DNA of 52,678 nucleotides from Syntrophus sp. (in: bacteria) (GTDB lineage Bacteria; Desulfobacterota; Syntrophorhabdia; Syntrophorhabdales; Syntrophorhabdaceae). The stretch is from NCBI GenBank assembly GCA_013824835.1, contig PNOM01000011.1:1-52678 (forward strand), given 5' to 3'. A program made the position numbers and the translations under genes. This document shows, piece after piece, positions 1-8,649 of this stretch. The notes beneath the pieces are model-generated. The model ran no database searches and was not told the origin of the DNA. It saw only the letters and a program-made list of their open reading frames with translations. Position 1 is the stretch's first letter; the number at the start of each line of letters is the position of its first letter.

Positions 1-33
1 ACTATTAAATCAGCAATTAAGCATATTAAGAAT

Positions 34-120
34 CGTCATGCCGGACTTGATCCGGCATCCAGTGTTTTCGCTGGATGTTGCTTCGCAATTAAATCGTGCC
101 GGCTTCCGCCGGAATGACAG
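34..120. repeat. Palindromic dispersed-repeat-like element
   Basis: The element begins with CGTCATGCCGGACTTGATCC and ends with TTCCGCCGGAATGACAG. Its outer arms are complementary (GTCAT.CCGG against CCGG.ATGAC), and the CCGGAC-TTGA-TCCGG segment inside is a second hairpin. Elements with this CGTCATTCCGG...CCGGAATGACG architecture are common intergenic REP/MITE-like repeats in proteobacterial genomes. Only one copy of this type is in the window, so its repeat status rests on resemblance. Confidence 0.6.
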
Positions 121-422
121 AAAGTGTTCTGTTTAATTGCCGGATTAATATCATACCATAGTGCAAGAAACAAGGCATCACCGGATAAATTCTGCAGGTT
201 CTTTAGTTTGCAGTATATTCCGGCATCCTCAGCGTTAAAGATATCTAATAGTGCCGGATGGAGTGGCTCCTGGCACGGGAAAAAAGCTTCAGGTACGTTG
301 GGCTGTGAAGCCTTGCAGGCCGTAGGCCCCTTTTCAACAAGATCAGTTGCTCTGTGGCCGGGTACCCGCGCTATTATGACCAGCCACAAAGGATAGGATG
401 AGAACCGCGGGTGGCAAACGTC

Positions 423-497
423 GGAGGACCAAGGCAAGCAGAACGATGCAGATCAAGTTTTCGCCCTGTGCCAGGGGCCGTCCAAGGAGATAACCTT
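423..497 (-). repeat. Coding fossil, copy 1
   Basis: On the minus strand this 75-base stretch aligns without gaps to 25170-25244 on the plus strand, with about 13-14 mismatches. In one shared frame both encode LG(R/W)PLA(Q/R)GENLICI followed by (V/A)LLALVL, a hydrophobic, membrane-helix-like peptide. Most codon differences in that frame are synonymous, which suggests both derive from a protein-coding ancestor. The parent gene was not recognised. Confidence 0.5.
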
Positions 498-598
498 TCC
501 ACGGCAATCTTGCCGATAATTCCATTGACACGAACCGCCTTGTCCTTGTGAACCATGACTGTGGGGATTACTACCCACTTATTGCGAGAAAGATGCCC

Positions 599-2005
599 TT
601 ACCATGATTCCCTCATAAGACCGGATTTTCCCTCATAGACGATCTCTCTTTTCGCAGATTCCCACAGCAATTTACGGAAGAGGGCATTTCTGTCAATGGT
701 GAGCACGGAGGTGAGCCTTATAAAGAACCTCATGCGATCGCGCATGACAATCCTCTTTGGAAGGGTGGTATTGAGCTGGAGGAACATCCGTTTGATACTC
801 TCACTGTCCAGGGGGTTAAAGACAATATCCTCCACATCAAGGAGGGTGAATGTTTTCTCATCTGAGACGAAGATATTGCATCCCTTCAGGTCTTTATGCA
901 TGATTCCCCATTTGAGGAGGGTGTCGAAAAACCTTGAAAGGCCATCTATGAATGCCTTTCTTTCCCCATAGTCCATGGTGTCATATCGTCCATCAAGATA
1001 CCTGTCGAGTTCGACCCCTCTATCCTTCAGGTCCTCCATGGCAATGTATCCCTCCTGGCCTGTTGAGGGCCATTGCAGGTAGAATGCACGGGGCACCACG
1101 GGAAGGTCCATATAAAGAAAGACAACATGGGCCTTCCAAGCCTTTTTAAGCCTCCTTGCATCCCTGTATATCTTCCTTATATGGTCGCTATACCGCTCAA
1201 CGCGCACCTTTTTGTCCTGCTTTATCGACTCCAGGAAAGGGCCTGCAGCACAGTCTTCCGTGCCAATTACAGAGAGCCTGCTTCCAACTGCCCTGATCCT
1301 GGAGGTCCCCTCAAAGGCCCGCTCCATCTTTTTCCTGAACCACCGTAAAGTCAATTTCACGATCTCCCGCTCTACAGGCCTTCTCACGTCCTCGCTCCCA
1401 TAGACAGAAAAAAAGGCATCCTTCTCTGTCTCTGTCATATCATTATAAAGGGATACAAGGGCGTGGGAGAGGTTTGAAACCTCGTCATCCATACGGAAGA
1501 ACTTCTTTATCTCCATCTTGTGAAGATCAATAAGGTAGAGGCTTTCATGCGCAACAAGTATGTTGTCAAGGTGGAGGTCATTATGCCGCACGTGATAGGT
1601 TTTGAGTGCTTTAAGAAGGACTGCAAGACGATCGATAAGGGCTTCCCTTTTGCCTTTCTCTTCTTTCAAGGCATAGGAAAGACTGTTTCCCTCAACCCAC
1701 TCCTGGATAATATAGGAGCCCATGGGGGAGACGCCATATCCGAGAGGCATCGGGGTAGGAATCGAAAAGGAGGAGAGTTTTACTCCCAGGAGATACTCTT
1801 TTTTGCCCCTGGGCAGTACCCTGTTTCGTACAAAGCCTGCGATACCTTTCTCAATAAAGGATTTGATAAACACCTTCCCGCCTTTATAGGGAAAAGTGGT
1901 ATAACCCCGTTTTACCTCATCCTTTCCTGAAATATCTGCAATAATGGGAATGAGGTCTTCATCTGCGAGATGCCACTCTGTGTCGTTTCCTTTATAGACT
2001 TTCAT
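599..2005 (-). CDS. Tandem LPS-kinase-like protein (two kinase domains)
   Basis: A 468-residue cytoplasmic protein with two protein-kinase-like halves of the Kdo/WaaP (lipopolysaccharide kinase, RIO-like) type. The first half carries HNDLHLDN at 141-148 (catalytic Asp143, Asn148) followed by DLH at 160-162 in place of DFG. The second half carries HKDLKGCN at 370-377 (Asp372, Asn377) followed by a metal-binding-type Asp390. The likely role is ATP-dependent phosphorylation of an LPS core sugar, judged from the family and the glycosyltransferase neighbours. The start is ATG at 2005, whose ATGA overlaps the stop of the upstream glycosyltransferase; an upstream in-frame start would intrude on that gene. 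Single-domain members are roughly half this length, so this looks like a fusion or duplication. Whether both halves are active is unknown. It is the last gene of the operon. Confidence 0.72.
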   Translation of the reverse strand: MKVYKGNDTEWHLADEDLIPIIADISGKDEVKRGYTTFPYKGGKVFIKSFIEKGIAGFVRNRVLPRGKKEYLLGVKLSSFSIPTPMPLGYGVSPMGSYIIQEWVEGNSLSYALKEEKGKREALIDRLAVLLKALKTYHVRHNDLHLDNILVAHESLYLIDLHKMEIKKFFRMDDEVSNLSHALVSLYNDMTETEKDAFFSVYGSEDVRRPVEREIVKLTLRWFRKKMERAFEGTSRIRAVGSRLSVIGTEDCAAGPFLESIKQDKKVRVERYSDHIRKIYRDARRLKKAWKAHVVFLYMDLPVVPRAFYLQWPSTGQEGYIAMEDLKDRGVELDRYLDGRYDTMDYGERKAFIDGLSRFFDTLLKWGIMHKDLKGCNIFVSDEKTFTLLDVEDIVFNPLDSESIKRMFLQLNTTLPKRIVMRDRMRFFIRLTSVLTIDRNALFRKLLWESAKREIVYEGKSGLMRESW

Positions 2006-2970
2006 AATCCCTGTATGATCTCCGCTATTTTTGGACCCCACACCCTCAGGGAATAACTCTCCTCTGCGAACATCCGCGCTGCCCGGCCCATACGCACCCT
2101 CATATCAACATTTAAAGCAAGCTCCTCCACCGCATCACGCCACCCCTCCGTACCCTCCCTCAGAAAACCGTTTACCCCGTCTTCAATCATCTCCCGTGCA
2201 ACACCTACAGGATGGGTGATGGAGGGAAGCCCTGAGGCCATGTACTGGATAAGCTTGAGGCCGCATTTGCCGCTCGACCAGATATCCGCCTTGAGGGGCA
2301 TGATGCCTGCATCAAAATCAAGGAGGATTGACTTTTCCTTCTCCTTCTCCCATTTTACAAAGCACATGCCCGGCATCCCCACCTCGGGAGATTTGTCTGC
2401 CACGATATGAAAGGCATATCTCCCCGTCTCCCCGAGAGAGGAAAAGAGATCATGGAGATCGAGGAGGTAGGGCAAGGTTGAGCTGCTTCCCATCCAACCC
2501 ACCACAAATGGTGAATTCTCTCCATGAGCTTTTACAGGGTATTCATCCGTATCAACCACAGTGGGAACATAGTGGCATCCCTTCTGCTTATATCTTTCCG
2601 CCTCTTCAAGGAGAAGCCTGTTGCCGCAAAAGACAGCATCGGCATGAGCAACCATGTTTTTAAACCTTCTCCTCCTGGTTCTGCTCTCCCCCCCTGCCCC
2701 GTACATAATTGCATCGTCGAAATCAAAGATGATCCGTTTTGCGAGTTTCCGTATGACAGGCAGTTTTAAGGGGTTTATAAGGAGCCTCTGGATATAGACC
2801 ACGTCAGAGGCGCGGACCTTTTCCAGCAATTGAAGGAAAGGTATCTCTGTGGTACAGAGTTCAGTCTCCCACCCCTTCTTCTCGATATAGGGAAAGTATT
2901 GCTGTATGCGGTAACCCTGGGGATTTCTATGGGTAAAGAAAAGTATCCGTTTCACAGGCTTTGTATCCAT
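2002..2970 (-). CDS. Glycosyltransferase, GT4-like
   Basis: A 322-residue protein with a two-Rossmann GT-B layout. The N-terminal half has a RILFFTHRNPQGYRIQQYFP acceptor-domain pattern and a short IIFDFDDAIMYG segment. The C-terminal half has CGLKLIQYMASGLPSITHPVG, the GT4 nucleotide-sugar region. It probably adds a sugar to LPS core or a surface glycan at the inner face of the membrane. It overlaps its upstream neighbour by 19 bases and the downstream kinase by 4, so the genes are translationally coupled. It is clearly paralogous to the upstream gene: both have a YDFDDA/FDFDDA segment and the (W)SSGKCGLK/(W)SQGKCGFK motif. Sugar donor and acceptor cannot be told. Confidence 0.8.
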   Translation of the reverse strand: MDTKPVKRILFFTHRNPQGYRIQQYFPYIEKKGWETELCTTEIPFLQLLEKVRASDVVYIQRLLINPLKLPVIRKLAKRIIFDFDDAIMYGAGGESRTRRRRFKNMVAHADAVFCGNRLLLEEAERYKQKGCHYVPTVVDTDEYPVKAHGENSPFVVGWMGSSSTLPYLLDLHDLFSSLGETGRYAFHIVADKSPEVGMPGMCFVKWEKEKEKSILLDFDAGIMPLKADIWSSGKCGLKLIQYMASGLPSITHPVGVAREMIEDGVNGFLREGTEGWRDAVEELALNVDMRVRMGRAARMFAEESYSLRVWGPKIAEIIQGL

Positions 2971-3932
2971 TCCAGGAGTTTCGGTGCACAGGCCTGGGTC
3001 GTATATTGGTCCATAATCTTAGTTCTCCCGGCCCGCCCCATCCGTTCCCTCAGCGCATGATCTTCAATGAGGATTGAAAGCTTCTCAAGCCACTGGTCCT
3101 TCGTGTATGCCCAGAGACCGTTGACCCCGTCTTCCACTACATCCCTGTTTATGCCTACCGGGGTACAGACCACAGGAACACCCACCCCGAGATACTGGAT
3201 AATCTTGAACCCGCATTTTCCCTGGGACCAGAGGTCGTCAAAAAGGGGCATAACCCCTATATCAAGGTCCATAAGGTCAGCAATCTCCTTCTCGTAAGTC
3301 CAGGGAACCTTCCTCGTCTCAATATCCCTGGTCTCTATAAATGTATCACAGATGATGGTGAGTGTCACATTGCGATGCCTCCTGCCCAGCTCCTCCCACA
3401 CATCCTTGTAACTTTCCATGTAATGGATGCTCCCGTGATCGCCGATCCATCCTATGTTGACCTTATCCTTACGTATATAGCTCTTTTCCTTATACCGTTC
3501 CCTGTCTACCGGGGTGGGAAGGACCCTTACCCTGGAGTGGTGCTTCTTTGCCTCGCTTCTTAGAAACTCGTTGCCTGCAATGACAAGGTCAGTATACCGG
3601 AGCTGCCGCTTGAAACTCATCTGCCTTCTTGTAGAATAGGGCATTTCGGAAAGGGAATTTTTAAACATCACTGCATCGTCAAAATCATAAACGATTTTCT
3701 TTCCCATCCGGCGCAGAAGCAAGAGCATATAAAGAGGTAGACGCTTTCGCTGGACAAAAATCACATCGGCCCTTTTAAGAACCGGAAAAAGCGCAGCCCA
3801 TCCCTTCACGCCTTGAGGGAATTCAAATACCTCCGTTTCTATGCCGCTATCTTTAAAAAAAGGAAGATACTGGAGCACCCGGTATCTGCTTGCAGCCACA
3901 TGAAACCCCTGGATAAAAAAGATGATCTTCAT
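2952..3932 (-). CDS. Glycosyltransferase, GT4-like
   Basis: A 326-residue GT-B glycosyltransferase, paralogue of the next gene downstream. Visible are an N-terminal IIFFIQGFHVAASRYRVLQY segment, a VYDFDDAVM element near residue 85, and a donor-side motif KCGFKIIQYLGVGVPVVCTP followed by VEDGVNGL. The pair probably arose by tandem duplication and may add successive sugars to the same acceptor. The start is ATG at 3932 with only a weak GAGA-type ribosome site. A 187-base spacer with palindromes separates it from the methyltransferase, so it may also have its own transcript. Donor specificity is unknown. Confidence 0.8.
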   Translation of the reverse strand: MKIIFFIQGFHVAASRYRVLQYLPFFKDSGIETEVFEFPQGVKGWAALFPVLKRADVIFVQRKRLPLYMLLLLRRMGKKIVYDFDDAVMFKNSLSEMPYSTRRQMSFKRQLRYTDLVIAGNEFLRSEAKKHHSRVRVLPTPVDRERYKEKSYIRKDKVNIGWIGDHGSIHYMESYKDVWEELGRRHRNVTLTIICDTFIETRDIETRKVPWTYEKEIADLMDLDIGVMPLFDDLWSQGKCGFKIIQYLGVGVPVVCTPVGINRDVVEDGVNGLWAYTKDQWLEKLSILIEDHALRERMGRAGRTKIMDQYTTQACAPKLLEWIQSL

Positions 3933-3995
3933 GGGCAGCTATCTCTTTGCCTCTTCTTTGTTTTTAACGTTGAACGTTGAACTACCCAGCAGCTA

Positions 3996-4097
3996 TGCTG
4001 CGAGCCCCCCCTCACCCCCGTATCAAGTACGGGGCAGGCTCTACCCTCTCCCTCAAGGGGCGAGGGAATATTGTTACCCCACAGCAAGCTGTGGGGA
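3996..4097. repeat. Cluster of intergenic hairpins
   Basis: Three inverted repeats lie side by side between the glycosyltransferase and the methyltransferase. The first is CCCCGTA-TCAAG-TACGGGG near 4017-4034, the second TCCCTC-AAGGGGC-GAGGGA near 4058-4076, and the third CCCCACAGC-AA-GCTGTGGGG at 4077-4096. The direct repeat ACGTTGAACGTTGAAC lies just outside at about 3967-3982. The layout resembles a REP/BIME cluster and could stabilise or attenuate the operon message. I see no coding potential here. Confidence 0.6.
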
Positions 4098-4119
4098 ATC
4101 ATTCGGATAGAACAGCTTC

Positions 4120-4755
4120 TCACCCTTCTCTCTCCCCCACCACAAAGATAGAGTAGGCATAGTCGATGGAAAGGAAGCGGAAGAGAAAACCGAAGAGATA
4201 GACCTTCAGTATATATCGGTGGATCGCATCATTGAAGGACCTGAAGACATCCTTTATCTCAAAACCCGCGAGGTTCAGAAGCCCGCTCAGCTCATCATAT
4301 CCGTAGAAGGTTACGTGGGTTGCATCCCTCATATACCGTGAGGGGTTGAAAATATTCGGGGTGGAAATGATAATGAGGCCCTTTTCTTTTGTTACCCCTT
4401 GTAAACTCTTCAATAAGTCGAGTCCTGCCTGAAGGGGAAGATGCTCAATTACCTCAAACATGATAATAGCGTCGAATTTTTCATGAACATCAGCAACATC
4501 GTAGAAATCGTGCTCATTGCCCCTGTCAATATCCATGCTCTTGTAATGAACGTCAATACCGAGCCCTGCAATTTCTGCCTTCATACCCTTCATGCCTGCC
4601 CCTACATCAAGGACTCTCATGCCGCTCCTTAAATATCGCTTCAGGAGCTGGGACCTCTTTTTTATGAGGGGAATGTCCCACACCTCTCTGTATCGTGCAT
4701 GCATCCGGTCTCTGTAAGCAAAAAGCTTTGACCACTCACCCGATATGTTTTCCAT
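4120..4755 (-). CDS. SAM-dependent class I methyltransferase
   Basis: A 211-residue protein with the class I methyltransferase fold. Motif I is VLDVGAGMKGM, followed by an acidic strand end (SMDIDRGNEHDFYDVAD) and DAIIMFEVIEHLPLQAGL, typical of Methyltransf_11/UbiE-like enzymes. Given its place between glycosyltransferases it probably methylates a surface glycan or its lipid carrier. I chose ATG at 4755 because AAGGGG lies just upstream at good spacing; longer frames from 4794 (ATG) or 4818 (TTG) would overlap the upstream gene further and lack a well-placed site. Even so it overlaps the upstream stop by 20 bases, which implies coupling. The C terminus (FLFRFLSIDYAYSIFVVGER) is hydrophobic. 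The methyl acceptor is unknown. Confidence 0.78.
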   Translation of the reverse strand: MENISGEWSKLFAYRDRMHARYREVWDIPLIKKRSQLLKRYLRSGMRVLDVGAGMKGMKAEIAGLGIDVHYKSMDIDRGNEHDFYDVADVHEKFDAIIMFEVIEHLPLQAGLDLLKSLQGVTKEKGLIIISTPNIFNPSRYMRDATHVTFYGYDELSGLLNLAGFEIKDVFRSFNDAIHRYILKVYLFGFLFRFLSIDYAYSIFVVGEREG

Positions 4756-5860
4756 CAGCAACCCCTTTGCATACGTTTTCCATCTCTTCTGCATTCCTTT
4801 CGATGGTATAGGCTTCAAGCTTCAATCGTGCAAGTCTTCCCATCTCCTCCCGCCTGCTGTCATCGAGCAGCGCCCTGATGGCGGAAGCGAGGCCGACAAC
4901 GTCCATGGGTTCATCGAGTACATACCCTTCCTGGGGAGATACAAGGGCCGATGCGCCGTTCCATCGGGTCGTAATGACAGGCAGGCCCGCGGCCATAGCC
5001 TCCATGGTGGTGAGAGAGCAGGCATCATAAAAGGTGGGGTGGGCAAGGATATGGGATTCCCTGTAAACCTGCTCCGGCATTGATGTTTCTCCGAGGAATG
5101 TAACATATGTGCCGATATTGAGCCCCTCGATCAGACTGGTATATCGCTCTTTCCGCCCCCTGCCAAGCACATAAAGATGAAAGTCTTTTCCCTCTTTTGC
5201 CAGATCGCCTGCTGCGAGGAGAAGGGGGTAGAGGCCCTTCAGCCTGAAATTACCGGCACAAAAGAGTATCCGTTTCGCGCCCTCCTGTTTTTCTCTTCCC
5301 GGAGTAAATCTCCTCGTATCAACGCCATTGTAGACCACATGGAAGACATCTGTTTTGAGTCCGAAATACCCGGCCATATGGGTCTTCACCATGTCTGATA
5401 TGGCGACGATCTTTTTATACCTTCCCTGTCTAATCGGATATTCCGCAACCCATTGCTGGACCTTCTGGTTAAGGCTGTTCCTTAGAAGGACGGATTTCAA
5501 TCTCCTCTCCCGCAGGTCATGGTAGCTCGCAATCTCCCTTTCCATCCAGATGCGCTGGACCCCTCCATGACTCTGGTATACATCCAGCTCAAGGGTGTTC
5601 CCAAATCCGAGCATTACATCCAGGCGATAAGTCCCCACGTGTTTTCTGTGCATAAGGGCAAAAGAGAGGGAACGAAGCCACCTGGGGAAAGAAAGGGTGC
5701 TGAACCGAACAGTGGTGATACCCTCAAGGTCTATCCCGTGAGCGCAGAAGACAATGACTTCATGGCCCCGTTTTCGGAGATTTATCGATAAATCATGGGC
5801 GTACCTTTCAGCCCCGCCTTTTTTTGGGTCAAAATTATAGATCGCAATACCTATCCGCAT
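4736..5860 (-). CDS. Glycosyltransferase, WaaG-like GT4
   Basis: A 374-residue GT-B enzyme. The N terminus MRIGIAIYNFDPKKGGAERY has the glycine-rich acceptor-side pattern of GT4. KRILFCAGNFRLKGLYPLL opens the second Rossmann domain, and FYDACSLTTMEAMAAGLPVI carries the EX7E-type donor motif. The overall pattern, including YNGVDTRRF and HPTFYDACSLTTMEAM, is that of WaaG/RfaG, the LPS core glucosyltransferase. The best call is therefore an LPS core hexosyltransferase, with the exact sugar uncertain. It is the first gene of the operon, has an ATG start and is preceded by a sigma70-like promoter at 5896-5924. Its end overlaps the methyltransferase. Confidence 0.82.
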   Translation of the reverse strand: MRIGIAIYNFDPKKGGAERYAHDLSINLRKRGHEVIVFCAHGIDLEGITTVRFSTLSFPRWLRSLSFALMHRKHVGTYRLDVMLGFGNTLELDVYQSHGGVQRIWMEREIASYHDLRERRLKSVLLRNSLNQKVQQWVAEYPIRQGRYKKIVAISDMVKTHMAGYFGLKTDVFHVVYNGVDTRRFTPGREKQEGAKRILFCAGNFRLKGLYPLLLAAGDLAKEGKDFHLYVLGRGRKERYTSLIEGLNIGTYVTFLGETSMPEQVYRESHILAHPTFYDACSLTTMEAMAAGLPVITTRWNGASALVSPQEGYVLDEPMDVVGLASAIRALLDDSRREEMGRLARLKLEAYTIERNAEEMENVCKGVADGKHIG

Positions 5861-5895
5861 GTCTACCCGATCAAAAACATTCGTTTTTGCCGTTA

Positions 5896-5924
5896 ACTCT
5901 ACAATAAAAAGGGCGTTAAATCAA
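5896..5924 (-). promoter_or_regulatory. Promoter of the LPS/glycan operon
   Basis: On the minus strand TTGATT (5919-5924) and TAGAGT (5896-5901) are separated by 17 bases, a fair sigma70-type match. It lies about 36 bases upstream of the first glycosyltransferase start. No experimental support. Confidence 0.45.
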
Positions 5925-5936
5925 ATAGAACCCCGG

Positions 5937-8636
5937 CTATTTACTCCCCGTCATCTGTTTCAGGACCTGCTCAAGTTTCTTGAGCTGTTCCCCGTACCCT
6001 GACCAGTCACCCTGTTTCTGGAGTGTTTTTGCCCTTTCAAAAACCTGCCCTGCTTCTTTTGCAAGGTCCTGGATAGAAGCCTTTTGGGTTGCTGCAGCAG
6101 GCGTACCCACTGCGCCAGCCACAGGAGGGGCGGCCTTTCTTTTCCCGAAGAGGGACGCAAGGGCCTGTTCGAGGTTCTCTTCCATGACTACATCATTCTC
6201 ATAGGCCACAACAACCCTCCGGAGTTCAGGGAGCCCGCCTTTATCCTCGGCAGCGAGAAAGATTGGCTGGATATAGAGGAGGGATTTCTCGATAGGGATA
6301 ATAAGCAGTTTCCCCCTGATTACCGTAGAGCCCCGCTGGCCCCATAGGGTAAGCTGTTGGGAAATATAGGAGTCCTGGTCAATTCTTGCATCTATCTGTC
6401 GGGGACCGAAGACGAGTCTGTCCCTTGGAAAGGTGAAGACAAGGAGTTTCCCGTATTCCGGCTCATCGCACCGGGCAGCGAACCATGCAGCGAGGTTGTC
6501 CCTCTTGGCGGGCGTATAGGGCACGAGAAGGACGAATTCCTCTCTCTTTTCCTCAGGGAGTTTTATAATCAGGTAGTTCGCATCCATTGACTTTTCGTTA
6601 TGGACAGGAACCTCCCAGAGATCTTCCTTGTTGTAGAATACCTTCGGATCGTTCATGTGGTAGGTGGCGTACATGGCGGTCTGGACCTTGAAAAGGTCCC
6701 TCGGGTATCTCACGTGTTTCTTCAGGTCTCCGGGCATCTCCTTCATGGGCCTGAAGGTGCCGGGGAAGATCGCACTGTATACCTTTATGATCACATCTTC
6801 GGAGTCGCTCACATAGAATTTTGTGGTGCCATTGTAGGCATCGATGACTACCTTCACGGAATTCCTCATATAATTTACCCAGTTTTTAAGCTGCTTCGAA
6901 TAGGGCAGTTGATCCGATGAGGTGTACCCGTCAATGATCCAGTATATCTTGCCGTCATCCCCCACAACTGAGTAGGGGTCTGAATCAAGCATGAGGAAAG
7001 GCGCAATCTTGTGTACCCTCTGGGCCACATTCCTGTTAAAAAGGATTCTGCTCTCCGCAGTAATTTCCGAGGAAAGGATAATCTTCGGGGTTCCGAAGTA
7101 GAAGGAGAAGAGCGCCTTTTTCCACAGGGAGTCAAGGCGAACACCACCCGAACCTTTGTAGGACGTATAGATATTGCCCTCAGCCGTTGGATAGCTGAAT
7201 TCAGGGACTTTTGTGTTTACAATAACATAATCGCTCGTCAGTTCGCCGAAGTATATCTCCGGGGTAGTGATCCGCACATTTGAGGTTGAAGAGGGCGGGA
7301 TGTCCTTAATAATGAACTCGGGGAGCCCTTCCTTGGAAATCCTGCTTGCCGGTCCCATGACAAGACCATTCCCGTGGGTAAAAACAAACTTCTCGTTGAT
7401 CCATGATTTGCTGGGAAGGTCATTATAGGAGAGCTCTCTGGCGGAGAGCATCACTTGTCTATAATCCCCGTTGACAATGTAGCGGTCCGTATCTATGCCG
7501 CTAAACCTGTAATAGGTCCTTATCTGCTGGAGCTGGCTATAGGTCTTCAGGAGGGGCGCTTCATCCCAGAGCCTTATATTCTTGATGGTTGCGTCGTTTT
7601 TTGCGATCTCTTTGGCCGTAAGGTTGAATGATACGTCAAAGGGTATCATCTGCACCTTTTCGAGATTGTAGCCGAATTTTGTAAGGGCAATATGGTGTTT
7701 AATAAAGGGTTCTTCCATGGCCTGCTCGTTGGGGGCTACCTTGACACTCTGAAGGACGCTCGGATAGATGGCAACTCCGAGGAAATAGACTGCAATAAGT
7801 CCGACCACCGGGTAAAGGGCAATCTTCAACCGCTCCTTAAGGAGTGCATAGGCAACTACGATACCCCCGATAACCGTTAATGGGACCAGTGCGCCCAGCA
7901 CGATGAGCCGTGCATTCACGTCCGTATAGCCTGCGCCTGTAATCACGGAATGGTGGGAAAAGAGGGTTTCAAACCTGTCGAGATAGAATCCGAAAGCAAG
8001 TTTTACAAAGAACAGGAAGATAAGGAATGTGATGTGTTCCTTCGCCCGCCTCACAAAAGATATACGTTTGTTGAACATAAGGAATCCGCCCCGCATTGCA
8101 TACCCGACAGCTACGAGGAGAATAGTAAAGAAAAGGAGAAAACCCGTATACCCGTTCAGGGCCTGGTAGAGTGGAAGTCTGAAGAAGTAGAAGCTTATAT
8201 CATTGCCGAAGATGGGATCGATTCTTCCGGTATTTACACTATGAAGAGCGGAAAGTACGATTGGCCAGAGACTGCTCCCCCAGAAGGCACTTACCATGCC
8301 GCCGAAAAGGGCGACAAAAAGACCGAAGAATTTGAATATCTTGCCGAACTTTGCAGGATCAAAGGGTATTTTTATCTGGCCCATGAACATGATATCAATT
8401 GCGGGGACAGCGACCGCGGATGCAAAAAAAACATTAAGGGCAACGAAGAGGAAAAATACGGCGCCGAAGGCAATGCCTGTAAACACCTCAGCGGACAGGA
8501 CTTTTGTAAACATCGCCTCAAAGCCTGTTTCACTGAAAAAGAGCCAGTCTACGTACATCCCGATGGTCTTGGACGCAGAGAAGAAGAGAATGATGAGAAG
8601 CACCAGAAGTATATATCTTCCTATTCGAAATGTCAT
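5937..8636 (-). CDS. UPF0182 family membrane protein
   Basis: An 899-residue protein matching UPF0182/COG1615, whose members are about 900 residues long. The N-terminal third has about seven hydrophobic segments, starting with YILLVLLIILFFSASKTIG. A long soluble part follows, with family-typical stretches such as NEQAMEEPFIKHHIALTKFG, FSYPTAEGN and GPRQIDARIDQDSYISQQL. The C terminus adds an Ala/Pro-rich linker and a coiled-coil tail (QVFERAKTLQKQGDWSGYGE). The biochemical function of the family is unknown. The ATG start has a GGGGG ribosome site. It begins 13 bases after the stop of the HATPase regulator, so the two are probably co-transcribed. An early Cys/metal site is not apparent. Confidence 0.9.
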   Translation of the reverse strand: MTFRIGRYILLVLLIILFFSASKTIGMYVDWLFFSETGFEAMFTKVLSAEVFTGIAFGAVFFLFVALNVFFASAVAVPAIDIMFMGQIKIPFDPAKFGKIFKFFGLFVALFGGMVSAFWGSSLWPIVLSALHSVNTGRIDPIFGNDISFYFFRLPLYQALNGYTGFLLFFTILLVAVGYAMRGGFLMFNKRISFVRRAKEHITFLIFLFFVKLAFGFYLDRFETLFSHHSVITGAGYTDVNARLIVLGALVPLTVIGGIVVAYALLKERLKIALYPVVGLIAVYFLGVAIYPSVLQSVKVAPNEQAMEEPFIKHHIALTKFGYNLEKVQMIPFDVSFNLTAKEIAKNDATIKNIRLWDEAPLLKTYSQLQQIRTYYRFSGIDTDRYIVNGDYRQVMLSARELSYNDLPSKSWINEKFVFTHGNGLVMGPASRISKEGLPEFIIKDIPPSSTSNVRITTPEIYFGELTSDYVIVNTKVPEFSYPTAEGNIYTSYKGSGGVRLDSLWKKALFSFYFGTPKIILSSEITAESRILFNRNVAQRVHKIAPFLMLDSDPYSVVGDDGKIYWIIDGYTSSDQLPYSKQLKNWVNYMRNSVKVVIDAYNGTTKFYVSDSEDVIIKVYSAIFPGTFRPMKEMPGDLKKHVRYPRDLFKVQTAMYATYHMNDPKVFYNKEDLWEVPVHNEKSMDANYLIIKLPEEKREEFVLLVPYTPAKRDNLAAWFAARCDEPEYGKLLVFTFPRDRLVFGPRQIDARIDQDSYISQQLTLWGQRGSTVIRGKLLIIPIEKSLLYIQPIFLAAEDKGGLPELRRVVVAYENDVVMEENLEQALASLFGKRKAAPPVAGAVGTPAAATQKASIQDLAKEAGQVFERAKTLQKQGDWSGYGEQLKKLEQVLKQMTGSK

Positions 8637-8649
8637 ACTGTACCCCCTT

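Larger units (their letters stand above)
1..598. other. Gene-free stretch with dispersed repeats
   Basis: No reading frame here has a convincing start, ribosome site and protein-like composition together. What can be seen is a repeat-like inverted element at 34-120 and, at 423-497, a fragment on the minus strand that matches a second fragment at 25170-25244. The minus strand around 36-437 is open but spans the repeat and reads like decayed coding sequence. The stretch lies downstream of the LPS operon; I see no clear intrinsic terminator. Confidence 0.6.
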
